A stretch of DNA of 64,000 nt from Coccinella septempunctata (GCF_907165205.1 NC_058196.1:2026501-2090500), one strand, 5' to 3'; counted from the stretch's first letter, positions 11,507 to 22,644 are shown. The notes: generated from the sequence alone by a model not told the origin. Program-made: numbers and translations.

Positions 11507-11792
11507 TTTTTTTTTTTTTATAGCAGGGGGAATCTGCGACCGTGAAAACACGGGGCTCTATCTCTCGCCCAGAGGAACCCATTTCTAGGGAACACTGTGG
11601 GGTTACTCACTCTCCTGAGTTCGCGACCCACTAAACCTAACCTGCTTTTTATTGGTTTCGGGCATTTGCCTATAAACCATTTATCCCTTAATCGATTAAT
11701 ATATTCTTGCACATTGTCGTGCTAGGGGTTTCATGTTCGTCCATTTCGGATATCTCTTCTAAGTATAGTTTTAATAAGTTTTCGTACTCATT
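11507..11792 (-). other. Jockey LINE 3' untranslated region and poly(A) tail
   Basis: After the ORF2 stop (plus-strand side of 11793) about 270 bases lead to a run of A on the minus strand. A small inverted repeat lies just before the tail (ccgtgttttcacgg, plus strand about 11541-11554). No coding sense is seen here. Confidence 0.7.
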
Positions 11793-13999
11793 TTAATCTC
11801 TCCTCAATTGATCTCGCGGTCTCCTTTTGTAAATTCTCATTCTTCTTCTGTCTTCCTCCGGATCGTAGTCCACTAGTCTCCTGAGTTCTTCGTTTGGATG
11901 TTCCTTCGCTGTTTCGAATAACTTTTCAGCTTTCCTCTTCATAAATTCGGTGATGGTTTCCCACTTCAAATCTCGATGTATCTGTTTGTTCCTGACAAAC
12001 CAAGGCGCATCTATGGCACTTCGTAGTAGCTTGTTTTCTGTTGCCTGAATTCTTTGTATATGGCTCTTTGCCGCGAATCCCCAAGCACCTGATCCATAAG
12101 TCAGTTGCGGTCTAGCAACGGCTTTGATTATTTTCAATTTTGTCTCATTTGACATGTGGCTCTTTCTACCTATCAGCGGGTAGAGCATATTCATCGCTGC
12201 CTTGGTTTTGTCAACGGCTTGTTTGATATGGCTTCTCCATGTTAGACCTTTGTCTAGGGTGATACCTAAATATTTCGCTTCGTTTTTCCATTCGATTTCT
12301 TCTCCATCTACCTCTAGATTTGTTGTAGTTCTTAGTCTCCTCTTCTGCAGTAATATCGCTTGGCTCTTTTGTCCGTTGAGCTTTATTTTCCATTTAATAC
12401 ACCAGTCATTTATTTCATCTATAGCTTCTTGTAATATTCCTTCTATGATTTCTGGCTTGCGATGTCGCATTGCGATTCCTGTGTCGTCGGCATATAGTGT
12501 CAGCACAGTCCTTGGAGATTTTGGTATATCGTGAATATATATGTTATACAGTAACGGCCCAAGTACTGACCCTTGGGGCACCCCTGCTTCCATATATCTG
12601 GTTGTGGAGTTTTCTCCTTCCACTTTCACGTAGAATCTTCTGTTCCTCAAATAATTCCTAATCAACTTGCACAGTTTCATTGAATATCCAGCATATCTCA
12701 TTTTGTAAATCAATCCTTCATGCCATACTCTGTCCTGTCGAATGCTCTGGCGACATCTAGTAGTACAAGACCGGTTGCTTGTTTATTTTGGAATCCTTCT
12801 GTTATGTATTCTGTGAGTCTCAGTAATTGCTGTTCAGTTGAGTGGTCTCTTCTGAATCCGAATTGCTCTGCTGGAATGAGATTCAGATTTTCAGTTTCTT
12901 CTGTAAGCCTCCTAGCGATTACCCTTTCTACTACTTTTCCTAGGGCGGACAATAAACTTATCAGCCTGTAGTTTTGGGGGAATTTTTTATCTTTGCCTGG
13001 TTTGTTGAACACTATGACTTCTGCAGTTTTCCACTTTTCCGGATAGTGTTCAGTCCTCATTATACCGTTTGCAATATTTGTGAGAGCAGCTATACCTTTT
13101 CTAGGTAATTTCTTCAACATAGCATATTTTATCACTTCCGGGAGCTTTTCTATTTTTCAAGCTTCTGATTATCTCTTTTATTTCAAATGGAGAAGTTGGT
13201 TTTTCTATTTTGTCGTCTACTGGTGGTTCGTCCATTTCTTCTTCGTTGTTCTCTACAAGATCTTCCAGCTCGTCATTATCGTCATCAGGTCTGTAATTTA
13301 TTCTCGATTCTCTTTCTATCGAGTCCGCCAGTGCTTCTGCTTTATCGATATTCGTATATGCCATTCCTCTTTCTCCGTGGAGAGGTGGTATTTTAGTCTT
13401 TTCTCTTCTCAGACATTTTTGCATTTTCCATGCAGAATGATCGATAGTATTTAGTTCTTGAACTCTTTTGTTCCATCTATTTGTTCTCATGTCCTTCAGG
13501 GCATTTTTTAGAACTTGGCTGTGTCGGTTTAGATTTCTCTTATTTATATCTGTTTTGTTGAGCCTGTATGTTTTTCTTAGTCTCCGATTTTCCCTGATGA
13601 GATCTTTGATTTCTCTGGGTGTATCACCGTGTGGATGTATCGGTGCTGGTCTCGTTATTTTCTTTGTGCTCTTTTTGTAGGCATCTAGTATATTCTTTTC
13701 TAGTTTATCAACTGCTCTTTCTAGGTCTTCCGGTGTGTTGATTGTTGGTATTTCTGTTACCTCCGATTGTATCAGATGGCTATATTTCGTCCAATCGGTG
13801 TATTCTCTTGTTTGCATTAGTTCTCTTCTTGGCCCTTCTCCTATTGTTAATTCGATGGGGTTGTGGTTAGAGGTTCCGTCCCACAAGGTCTCTATCGAGA
13901 ATTCTCTAGTGATATTTTTCATAATTGCGATATCAATTATATCTGGTAATCCATTTCCGAATGCTAGATACGTTGGTTCTTCAGGTCCAATAACGATAG
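11793..13999 (-). pseudogene. Jockey LINE ORF2, C-terminal part: end of endonuclease and RT
   Basis: Read leftward from the BEL junction at 13999, it gives the last third of the endonuclease (LPDIIDIAI, SNHNPIELTIGEG), a linker, then RT. RT marks are NRKAPGSDK, SLLSALGKVVERVI, AEQFGFRRDHSTEQQLLRL, DVARAFDR, AGVPQGSVLGPLLYNIY and YADDT (plus strand about 12484-12500). Frame breaks occur near 13125 (single base) and near 12735 (about 4-5 extra bases after the AFDR motif). The N-terminal endonuclease half is at 22645-23149. The protein family nicks chromosomal DNA and primes reverse transcription there. Confidence 0.9.
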
Positions 14000-14420
14000 T
14001 GTACGAAACGTACAATAAATATCCAAAATTAAATATATCAAAAATTTATAAACTCAATTCAACCAAATATTTCCATTCGAAATTATTTAGATCATCCGCT
14101 CTTTCATAATTGTTATTTCCTGTGTAAGTAGGCCAGGTGAGACAAAGGATTGCAATAGTTTGTTTTAATATCTAACATTCCTCCAACTGCAGCAATTTAG
14201 CAAGTAAAGAAAAATGTACTGAATATGCAAAATGTAAGTCGATTTCGATTATGTGGTCTTGACGTCATTGTACAATTTGACTATATATAGTTTGTTAGAT
14301 TAGGAAATAAACGTTCATTATCAAGTGATCCGCATTATCAATCTCAATCCTCGAGTCCCTAAGTTTTCACCAACCCAGAACTCTTAGAACTTGAGGTATA
14401 ATTGAGATACCACCCCAACA
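14000..14420 (+). repeat. BEL element 5' LTR
   Basis: It begins TGTACGAAACG and ends ACCCCAACA. A possible promoter TATA (ctatatatag) is at about 14281-14290, and aataaa occurs soon after (about 14306). It matches the 3' LTR base for base as far as I can compare by eye. Confidence 0.97.
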
Positions 14421-14421
14421 T

Positions 14422-14435
14422 TGGTCCTTCGAGCC
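14422..14435 (+). other. BEL primer binding site, tRNA-Tyr type
   Basis: TGGTCCTTCGAGCC lies one base after the LTR. It is the complement of the 3' end of insect tRNA-Tyr (acceptor strand plus CCA), as I recall that tRNA. The other BEL family in the window has an 18-base match at the same place. Confidence 0.8.
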
Positions 14436-14436
14436 T

Positions 14437-14930
14437 ACAATCAACCACCAGGGACTTTGGAAAAATATCCACTGAACCCATATCAAGAAGCAGTCAACAG
14501 ACTCAACCACCAGGGAAATACATCCACTGGGCACACATCAAGAAGCAGTCATCGGACTTACAACCCTTTGACTCAACCACCAGGGAAATACATCCACTGG
14601 GCACACATCAAGAAGCAGTCATCGGACTTACAACCCTTTGACTCAACCACCAGGGAAATACATCCACTGGGCACACATCAAGAAGCGGTCATCGGACTTA
14701 CAACCCTTTGACTCGACCACCAGGGAAATACATCCACTGGGCACACAACAAGAAGCAGTCAACAGACTCAACCACCAGGGAAATACATCCACTGGGCACA
14801 CATCAAGAAGCAGTCATCGGACTTACAACCCTTCGACTCGACCACCAGGGAAATACATCCACTGGGCACACAACAAGAAGCAGTCAACGGACTCAACCAC
14901 CAGGGACTTTGGAAAACACCCACTGTATCC
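14437..14930 (+). repeat. BEL leader tandem repeats, 70- and 55-bp units
   Basis: A unit holding catccactgg recurs at 14521, 14591, 14661, 14731, 14786 and 14856, that is at steps of 70, 70, 70, 55 and 70 bases, with shorter edge units on both sides. It lies between the primer site and the gag start. Frames run through it but 70 and 55 are not multiples of three, so it is not coding. It may be a packaging or translation leader. Confidence 0.9.
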
Positions 14931-15019
14931 ACGATCCACAAGAAATCAACCACTCACATAATATCCAGCCACTGAATCCATCAGCCAGCAACACAGAGAT
15001 AAAAAAAAAAAAAAAAAAA

Positions 15020-18000
15020 ATGGAAAACCTCGTCGCCGAGCAGCTCAAAACGGCCGAAGCCATAAAAAGGGCTCATATCAATATGAAGAAAGATTCACCA
15101 TCGAGAAAAACCAAAGAATACTGCGACAGGAAGATGGCACAATTAAATGAAGAATGGGACAACTTCAAAGAAACTCATCAGAAGCTACAAGAACTTCCGA
15201 AAACCCATGAATACCATACCAAGGACGTATATGGGCAAGCCGAAAAGATTTATCAACAAGCAATTGCCCATTTGGAAAAAATTGAGCAAAAACTTCAGGA
15301 AGATGGACTTACGACGGAAGGAAATGCCCACAAACCATTAATTACCGATTCCCAAATCATCAAAGAACAGATGTCGAGCATTCAATTATTCCTGAAAGAT
15401 CTGAACAAAATCAACAACCTACTAGAAAATGAAAGTCATTACGAACTACTGAAGGTCAAACAACAAAATATGGAAAGAAGATGGTCAGAAATTGTCTCTC
15501 TGGAAATCAAAATAAACGCTCTGGGAACAGAAGATGCAGAGTTATATTCAAAAAATGGATACTTCGATGAGGCAAATGAAAAGTACGAAGAAACCCAAGC
15601 CAAATTAATAACCACAATCCGAAGAGAAAATTCAGCAGGATCCTCAAAAATTAATCTTCCAACTACAACTATTCCGACATTCACTGGACTGTATGACTCA
15701 TGGCCCAACTTCCGAGATATATTCAAGCAACTAGTAGACAACAACAGTTCCTTCGGAGGTGTAGAAAAAATGCAACTGTTGAAAACAAATCTCAGAGGAG
15801 AGCCCGCCAGAATTATCCAACATCTGGAAATATCATCTTCCAACTACCAAACAGCCTGGAAACTCATAGAGGAAAGATACAACAACCCAAGGATGCTGTT
15901 CAATAAACACATGGACAATCTTCTCAATTTCACCAATCTGAATTCTGAATCAGCAGGAGCCATGAAGAAATTACACGACACTATTAGGGAAAGCACAGAA
16001 GCCCTCAGAAACATGAATATAAACAAATGGGAAGACATAATTGCATATATCATGCTAAGAAAACTGGATTCAACTACAGCAAATCTCTACGAGCAAAGTG
16101 TAAACAAGCCACGAGATATTCAGCACCTGGATGACCTCATCAGCTTCCTAGCTCAACGTTTCCAAACACTTGAAGTCGTCAGAACGAATACAAAAAAACC
16201 AGAAAGAAAGTACGATGAACACCAGAAAATAAACAGTCACCTCCAGAGAACAACAAAATGCAGCATATGCAATAATCTCCACGAAATCTACAGATGTGAA
16301 AAATTCAAAAATCTTAGCTTAGCTGAAAGAGAAGCACACATCAACCAAAAACAACTATGCAGGAACTGCCTGAGTCACCACTTCAAACAAATCTGTCACT
16401 GTCGTTCCAGATGCCAAAAATGCAACGGTCGCCATCATACAATGCTCCATCGAGAAAAGCGAAATGATGATACAAAAAGGCCACATCCTTCCAACCCCAC
16501 TCAAGAAAGGGTCAATTCACATCTGGGACACGCAAAGAACAACCTTCAAGAATCAAAGACCTCAGTGCTAGCAACCGCCCTCATCAGAGCTACCAACAAA
16601 AACGATGAAAAAATAACTCTAAGAGCCCTGATTGACCCAGGATCACAAGCCTCTTTCATCACAACGGCCGCAGCTCAAGCATTGGGAAAACAAAAAATCA
16701 AACAAAACGCTGAAATAACCGGCCTAGGAAATACCGCTACGGAATCCAGGTGGAAAATAAATACGAACATTACACCCAACTTCGACAGTGAATTTGCGAT
16801 GGACGCTGAGCTCAATGTAATAGGCAAAGTTACAAATAATATGCCATCCACTCACCTTTATACCAAAATCAACTGGGACAATATACAACTCGCAGATCCA
16901 TTATTCCATGTACCAGGTCCAATCGACGTTCTACTCGGAATTGACTACTTCCCCAAGTATATGAAGTCGGGATTCAAGGCAACAGAGGATGGACTAGTGG
17001 CACAAAACACTCACTTCGGATGGATTATTAGTGGAACCGCATCATCGAGTCCACAACTTCGTGTAACAAGCTTGATCACGAATTTGAATGAAAATTCACA
17101 ACTCACAAAATTCTGGAACATCGAAGAAGCAGAAAATTCCGAGGAAACAACAAACGACGATACTTTCGTCGAAGAATTTTACTCCAACACCTTTCGACGG
17201 GACGAGCACGGTTACACTGTGAAACTTCCATTCAAGAAAAGTACAACTCAGCTAGGAGAATCGAAGCAGAGGGCACTGGCACGACTATTTCAATTGGAAA
17301 ACAAGCTGGATAAAGACGAAAAGCTCAGAACTATGTATAAAGAATTCATGCAGGAATACATTGCGCTAGGTCATATGAAAATTGCTAGCTCAAATAATTC
17401 AGCGAAGAGGTATTATATTCCACATCAACCTGTATTGAAAGAAGAACGTGATACGACAAAGCTAAGAGTCGTATTCGATGCAAGCGCAAAGACAAGTACC
17501 GGACTCAGCCTAAACGACATACTTCACACAGGACCTAAACTACAGCAAGATCTCATAGATATTCTGATAAGATGGCGAAAACACAAAATAGCCATAACAG
17601 CTGACATCGAGAAAATGTATAGGCAGGTGAAATTGGACAGAGAAAACCAGCCATTACACTCTATACTCTGGAGAAACACCAAAGATGAGCCAATTCAAAC
17701 CTACGAATTAACCACTGTAACCTACGGTACAGCACCAGCAGCTTACCTGGCCATAAGAACAATGAGACAACTAGCTACAGATGAAAAGAAAAACCACCCC
17801 CTTGCGGCTGAAATAGTGCTACGGGATTTCTACGTGGACGATCTTCTGAGTGGCGCTGACACCATTGAAGAAGCACGACATATACAAAAGGAAGTAACTG
17901 ACCTACTCAAAAAGGGAGGATTCAATATAAGAAAGTGGAAATATAACGTACTGACCGAAAGCAAATCCACCGTCACGCTGGACGACAAAAATGGACCAAC

Positions 18001-21000
18001 CAAGACGCTCGGTATAACATGGACTCCCAGAGAAGATAATATTCAGTATCTAATAAAACGAAACTCCGAACATCGGTTAACAAAAAGAAAAATCTTATCA
18101 GAAATCGCCACAATCTTCGATCCTCTTGGATTATTATCTCCAGTCATTATACAGGCGAAACTGTTAATGCAAGAAATATGGAAAACCAACACATCTTGGG
18201 ATGAACCACCACCAGAGCACATCAGGAACACCTGGAAAAACTTCAGAAACGAGCTTCCAAAATTAGAAGAAATTCAAGTTCAACGCTGGATTCACCTACG
18301 GCGTGGTCAACCCTTGGAAATACATGGATTCTCAGATGCATCCCTGAAAGCATATGGCGCTGCAGTATACATAAAAACAACAGACACAAATGGGAACACC
18401 CACGTAGGACTCCTGGCCTCCAAATCAAAAGTATCACCACTAAAAAATACAAAGACAATCCCGCAGCTAGAACTCTGCGCAGCCCTTCTTCTAGCCAAAC
18501 TCATCAAACGCTGCGTTACGGCCCTGAATCACAACAATTCGAAAATATTCACCTGGTCCGACTCTCAAGTAGTAATATCATGGATAAACGCTGACGCTGG
18601 AAAGTGGAAAATGTTCGTCGCGAACAGAGTTCGAGAAATCCATAACCTGCTAGGTCAAGGTCACTGGTACTACGTAAGGTCAGCCGATAATCCGGCAGAT
18701 TTAATCTCACGAGGATTGAGACCCAGCGCGCTTGCAAGCAATAACCTTTGGTGGAATGGACCCGAATGGCTAAAGCATGGACTGAAAGAAGAAATCCATC
18801 TACAATTACTCCCTTCTGACACACAGGAAGTCACGAAGGAATTGAAGAAAACAGAAATTTCCGCGAATACCGCAAGCGTGGAGAATCAGCCAAAAATATT
18901 GAGTAAATACTCTTCATGGAAAAAAACGGTGAGAATTATGGCGTACTGCAGGAGATTCCTGAAACCAGAAAATCGCAGATCCACCACATCCCTTGAAGCA
19001 GAAGAACTACAGGAGAGTGAAAAAGCTCTTCTCAAGCTTACACAACACACATATTTTCAAAATGACATTGAGCTGATCATCAAAACAGGAAAAGTGAAGA
19101 AGTCCAGCCACCTGAAAAGTCTTAACCCATACATAGATCACGAAGGCCTACTCAGAGTAGATGGGAGAATACATAACGCACCCCTAGAATATAGCCAAAG
19201 ACATCCAATTATACTACCCACAAGGAGCCACATTACTAACCTCATAATAAGAAACGCTCATCATCAAACCTTGCATGGAGGAAACCAAGCTACTTTGAAT
19301 TATATTCGACAAAAGTATTGGATAATTCAAGCGAAGAACAAAGTTAAGCAGATGATCCGGCAATGTGTTGTATGTACACGATTCCGAGCAGAGACAAGAA
19401 ACCAATTAATGGGATCACTGCCAACTCCCAGAGTAGCTCCGTCGCATCCATTCACCCACACTGGTGTCGATTACGCTGGGCCGATACAGATAAGACTCTC
19501 CAGAGGAAGAGGATGTAAATCCTACAAAGGATACATAGCAGTTTTTATATGTCTATCAACGAAGGCAATCCACATAGAAGCTGTCACGGACCTTACATCG
19601 ACCGCCTTCATGGCTGCCTTCAGGAGATTCATCTCGCGCAGGGGAATATGCACCGATTTGTACTCAGACAACGGCACAAACTTCGTAGGAGCCAAGAAAA
19701 TCCTGGACAAGGAAACAAAAGATGCCATTGACGAACAAGCCATAAAAGAAGCAGTTGCCACCGAAGCCGTGAGATGGCACTGGAACGCTCCAGCATCCCC
19801 CCATCATGGAGGTCTTTGGGAAGCTGGAGTCAAGTCCATCGAATATCATCTGAAACGAACAATCGGCAATCACACTTTAACATATGAAGAACTGTCAACG
19901 TTGCTCTGCCAAATTGAAGCATGCCTGAATTCACGCCCACTAATAGCACTCTCAGAAGATACAGAGGAAATAGATGTCATTACACCAGGACATTTCTTAA
20001 TCGGTCACCCTCTCAAGGCGATTCCAGAATCATCACAGCCACTAGATGAAAGATTGAGTCTTCGAAATAGATGGTCTCTTATCCAGGCGATAAAGAAAGA
20101 CTTTTGGAGGAAATGGTCCAGCGAATACCTGACTCGCCTTCAACATAGATCGAAATGGACTAGGAGAGAAGAGAACTTGAAAATAGGAGACATTGTGTTG
20201 ATAAAGCAAGAACACGTCAACCCAAACAACTGGCCCCTCGCAAAAGTTAGTGAAACGCACCACGGCAACGATGGTTTAGTACGGGTGGTGACCTTGCGCA
20301 CCAAAGATAATCCCATCTTAAAAAGACCGATTACGAAAATCTGTAAACTGCCCGTTACGAGCGAAGAAGAAGAAAACCTGAAAATTCCCATGGCACCCAC
20401 ACAAAGGAAAGGAAAAAACAAATTTCTAGTAACACTTCTGACCTTGTTGTGCATATTTACCCCATCCTATGCCGATTTCACAGAAACTCCAATGAAACCC
20501 GGACTCTACGTGGAACATATGGGACAAGCCTGTATAAATGCTGGCACGCTCAAACTCAAACTTAACGTATCTAGGGAACAAATAGCTGCGGACAGAGATA
20601 ACGTCAGAAACACCTCCCTGCAATTTCACACCATCTGCGAAAGGATCGCTACTCATTCAGTAAATACCCATTGCAGAGAATTCGAACATCATATAAGGGA
20701 AATGGAAAATGAAGCTGTGTCCTTGATAGAAAGTTTGCTTGATGGAAAAACAAGACAACGAAGAGGAATCCTTGGAAAACTCATGACAGCCGTTTTTGGA
20801 GTTAATGAAGAAGTATACCGTGATATCGACGACCTACATGACAACCAACAACACTTAATCAGCCTCACAAATCGTCAATCCAAAATAATGATATCTACAC
20901 TGGCCACTTTGAACACAACGGAAACACGAATTAACCAGAAGCTGGAAAATTTCCGCCGAAAATTCAATGAAGGAATAAGAGTTATCAATGATATGCACGC

Positions 21001-22162
21001 ATGGTATAAAACAGTCGATGAAAATTCCTTGAACTTACAAGCGATGAACAACTTCCAACTTGCAAGCAACTACCTTGAAGAAATACGCGAAAAGTATCAA
21101 AAGATAATGAAAGCCCACTACTCTCAAGGGCACATAATAGACTTCATAACACCGTCAGCATTAAGAAAAATAGCCAAGGATGTTGAAATGAAATTGCCAT
21201 CTGACCTGAAGATCCTCCTAAAACCGGCATGGAAAATGGAAACGCGATATGACAATGACAGCCTATCAATTAACTGCTATTTATATGTGGTACAGAGGAG
21301 ATATTACGATCTGATAAAAGTTACCCCGATACCAGAAGAAAAACCAAACAAAACATTTGTGGAACCAGGGATAACCTCTTCAGTTCTTGGCGTTGAGTAT
21401 AACACTCAAAAATACTTCGAGCTCACAGAACAGGAGGACGCCAAGACAAGAAAAGTTGCAGATAACATTTATTTATGCAACCCCAGTATCGTCAGGAATA
21501 TGGACAAGCACCCCAACTGCGTAATCAACGAAATATTCAAACAACCCCATCAAAAAAGATGTCCTTCCTACAGCTACCGGGTATCCAGTATATTGTGGAG
21601 GAAATTGAAAAAACCGAACTCCTGGCTCTACATTTCCGACCATGCAGTGACAGTTTCAATCACATGTGATGGTGAAAGAGAAGAAATCACTATAAACGGA
21701 ACAGGAATAGTACAAGTATCCCCACATTGTACGATACACACCGACGGGAGCATCTTAAGAGCCGACACTTTCGACGAAAAAGCCGTCATTGGAACATACG
21801 TCCATCCAATGACCATGAACTTGACGACACAGGAATTCCCAGTGACACATCACATAGCGGAAGAAGAAGAACTCCAAACATCTGGAGAAATAAACAAACT
21901 CCTGGTACAACAATCTAACCTGGGCGACGAAGTATCAGGTTACCGTTGGAAACAATATCACTTGCATTCAACGATAAACTCCAGCACGAACATCGTAATA
22001 ATCATTGTCATTGTTTTACTTATTGTTTACTTTTTGAAACATAGGAAACAACAACAAGCACCGGCTGATGCACACGCGAGCAATAGACCAGTTCATCCTG
22101 AGGAGATCGAGCTGCAGCCAATATACCATGACTCCAGACTAGGTGTCCAGCTCCAGGGATGA
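15020..22162 (+). CDS. BEL/Pao Gag-Pro-Pol-Env polyprotein, intact, 2,380 aa
   Basis: I take the ATG at 15020, which follows a run of 19 A; the open frame extends upstream only into leader repeats. Domains in order: coiled Gag with a DUF1759-like region (about 1-400); Cys/His knuckles (about 414-475); aspartic protease with DPGS at 539-542; RT with YVDD at 938-941; RNase H with its first Asp near 1106; integrase with zinc part, Asp 1484, Asp 1550 and Glu 1601; a DUF5641-like C-terminal module (about 1675-1780). An env-like part begins with a hydrophobic signal at about 1801-1816. It has a furin-type RQRR site before residue 1916 with a hydrophobic, Gly-rich stretch after it, and a membrane anchor at about 2325-2339. 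No stop or frameshift interrupts it. Env fused in the same frame as Pol is notable. An env-like protein could allow cell-to-cell transfer; that is inference. Confidence 0.95.
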   Translation: MENLVAEQLKTAEAIKRAHINMKKDSPSRKTKEYCDRKMAQLNEEWDNFKETHQKLQELPKTHEYHTKDVYGQAEKIYQQAIAHLEKIEQKLQEDGLTTEGNAHKPLITDSQIIKEQMSSIQLFLKDLNKINNLLENESHYELLKVKQQNMERRWSEIVSLEIKINALGTEDAELYSKNGYFDEANEKYEETQAKLITTIRRENSAGSSKINLPTTTIPTFTGLYDSWPNFRDIFKQLVDNNSSFGGVEKMQLLKTNLRGEPARIIQHLEISSSNYQTAWKLIEERYNNPRMLFNKHMDNLLNFTNLNSESAGAMKKLHDTIRESTEALRNMNINKWEDIIAYIMLRKLDSTTANLYEQSVNKPRDIQHLDDLISFLAQRFQTLEVVRTNTKKPERKYDEHQKINSHLQRTTKCSICNNLHEIYRCEKFKNLSLAEREAHINQKQLCRNCLSHHFKQICHCRSRCQKCNGRHHTMLHREKRNDDTKRPHPSNPTQERVNSHLGHAKNNLQESKTSVLATALIRATNKNDEKITLRALIDPGSQASFITTAAAQALGKQKIKQNAEITGLGNTATESRWKINTNITPNFDSEFAMDAELNVIGKVTNNMPSTHLYTKINWDNIQLADPLFHVPGPIDVLLGIDYFPKYMKSGFKATEDGLVAQNTHFGWIISGTASSSPQLRVTSLITNLNENSQLTKFWNIEEAENSEETTNDDTFVEEFYSNTFRRDEHGYTVKLPFKKSTTQLGESKQRALARLFQLENKLDKDEKLRTMYKEFMQEYIALGHMKIASSNNSAKRYYIPHQPVLKEERDTTKLRVVFDASAKTSTGLSLNDILHTGPKLQQDLIDILIRWRKHKIAITADIEKMYRQVKLDRENQPLHSILWRNTKDEPIQTYELTTVTYGTAPAAYLAIRTMRQLATDEKKNHPLAAEIVLRDFYVDDLLSGADTIEEARHIQKEVTDLLKKGGFNIRKWKYNVLTESKSTVTLDDKNGPTKTLGITWTPREDNIQYLIKRNSEHRLTKRKILSEIATIFDPLGLLSPVIIQAKLLMQEIWKTNTSWDEPPPEHIRNTWKNFRNELPKLEEIQVQRWIHLRRGQPLEIHGFSDASLKAYGAAVYIKTTDTNGNTHVGLLASKSKVSPLKNTKTIPQLELCAALLLAKLIKRCVTALNHNNSKIFTWSDSQVVISWINADAGKWKMFVANRVREIHNLLGQGHWYYVRSADNPADLISRGLRPSALASNNLWWNGPEWLKHGLKEEIHLQLLPSDTQEVTKELKKTEISANTASVENQPKILSKYSSWKKTVRIMAYCRRFLKPENRRSTTSLEAEELQESEKALLKLTQHTYFQNDIELIIKTGKVKKSSHLKSLNPYIDHEGLLRVDGRIHNAPLEYSQRHPIILPTRSHITNLIIRNAHHQTLHGGNQATLNYIRQKYWIIQAKNKVKQMIRQCVVCTRFRAETRNQLMGSLPTPRVAPSHPFTHTGVDYAGPIQIRLSRGRGCKSYKGYIAVFICLSTKAIHIEAVTDLTSTAFMAAFRRFISRRGICTDLYSDNGTNFVGAKKILDKETKDAIDEQAIKEAVATEAVRWHWNAPASPHHGGLWEAGVKSIEYHLKRTIGNHTLTYEELSTLLCQIEACLNSRPLIALSEDTEEIDVITPGHFLIGHPLKAIPESSQPLDERLSLRNRWSLIQAIKKDFWRKWSSEYLTRLQHRSKWTRREENLKIGDIVLIKQEHVNPNNWPLAKVSETHHGNDGLVRVVTLRTKDNPILKRPITKICKLPVTSEEEENLKIPMAPTQRKGKNKFLVTLLTLLCIFTPSYADFTETPMKPGLYVEHMGQACINAGTLKLKLNVSREQIAADRDNVRNTSLQFHTICERIATHSVNTHCREFEHHIREMENEAVSLIESLLDGKTRQRRGILGKLMTAVFGVNEEVYRDIDDLHDNQQHLISLTNRQSKIMISTLATLNTTETRINQKLENFRRKFNEGIRVINDMHAWYKTVDENSLNLQAMNNFQLASNYLEEIREKYQKIMKAHYSQGHIIDFITPSALRKIAKDVEMKLPSDLKILLKPAWKMETRYDNDSLSINCYLYVVQRRYYDLIKVTPIPEEKPNKTFVEPGITSSVLGVEYNTQKYFELTEQEDAKTRKVADNIYLCNPSIVRNMDKHPNCVINEIFKQPHQKRCPSYSYRVSSILWRKLKKPNSWLYISDHAVTVSITCDGEREEITINGTGIVQVSPHCTIHTDGSILRADTFDEKAVIGTYVHPMTMNLTTQEFPVTHHIAEEEELQTSGEINKLLVQQSNLGDEVSGYRWKQYHLHSTINSSTNIVIIIVIVLLIVYFLKHRKQQQAPADAHASNRPVHPEEIELQPIYHDSRLGVQLQG

Positions 22163-22218
22163 CAACCACCAACAAAGACATCAAGACCCCAACCACATCA
22201 CCATGGCCGCCGGGAATA
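22163..22218 (+). other. BEL 3' leader before the LTR
   Basis: Fifty-six bases separate the polyprotein stop from the 3' LTR. The last bases (gccgggaata) are only weakly purine-rich, so the plus-strand primer tract is not a strong one. Confidence 0.6.
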
Positions 22219-22639
22219 TGTACGAAACGTACAATAAATATCCAAAATTAAATATATCAAAAATTTATAAACTCAATTCAACCAAATATTTCCATTCGAA
22301 ATTATTTAGATCATCCGCTCTTTCATAATTGTTATTTCCTGTGTAAGTAGGCCAGGTGAGACAAAGGATTGCAATAGTTTGTTTTAATATCTAACATTCC
22401 TCCAACTGCAGCAATTTAGCAAGTAAAGAAAAATGTACTGAATATGCAAAATGTAAGTCGATTTCGATTATGTGGTCTTGACGTCATTGTACAATTTGAC
22501 TATATATAGTTTGTTAGATTAGGAAATAAACGTTCATTATCAAGTGATCCGCATTATCAATCTCAATCCTCGAGTCCCTAAGTTTTCACCAACCCAGAAC
22601 TCTTAGAACTTGAGGTATAATTGAGATACCACCCCAACA
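22219..22639 (+). repeat. BEL element 3' LTR
   Basis: It is a 421-bp copy of the 5' LTR with the same ends (TGTACG, CCAACA). It is followed by the second GATAG target copy. Confidence 0.97.
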
Positions 22640-22644
22640 GATAG

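Larger units (their letters stand above)
14000..22639 (+). mobile_element. Complete BEL/Pao LTR retrotransposon with env-like region
   Basis: Two 421-bp LTRs (14000-14420 and 22219-22639) show no difference by eye. GATAG at 13995-13999 and 22640-22644 is a 5-bp target duplication, usual for BEL/Pao. A tRNA-Tyr-type primer site, tandem leader repeats and a single long frame lie between them. The insertion is in the endonuclease of a minus-strand LINE, whose reading continues across the two flanks. Matching LTRs and an unbroken frame suggest recent insertion and possible activity. Confidence 0.97.

Noticed and set aside
14437..14930. CRISPR-like array
   Set aside because: Units are contiguous tandem repeats without unique spacers, in an insect LTR element.
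14402..14961. Short plus-strand frames in the BEL leader and an upstream start for the polyprotein at 14708
   Set aside because: They run through 70/55-bp tandem repeats. The ATG at 15020 begins the Gag-like sequence and is the better start.
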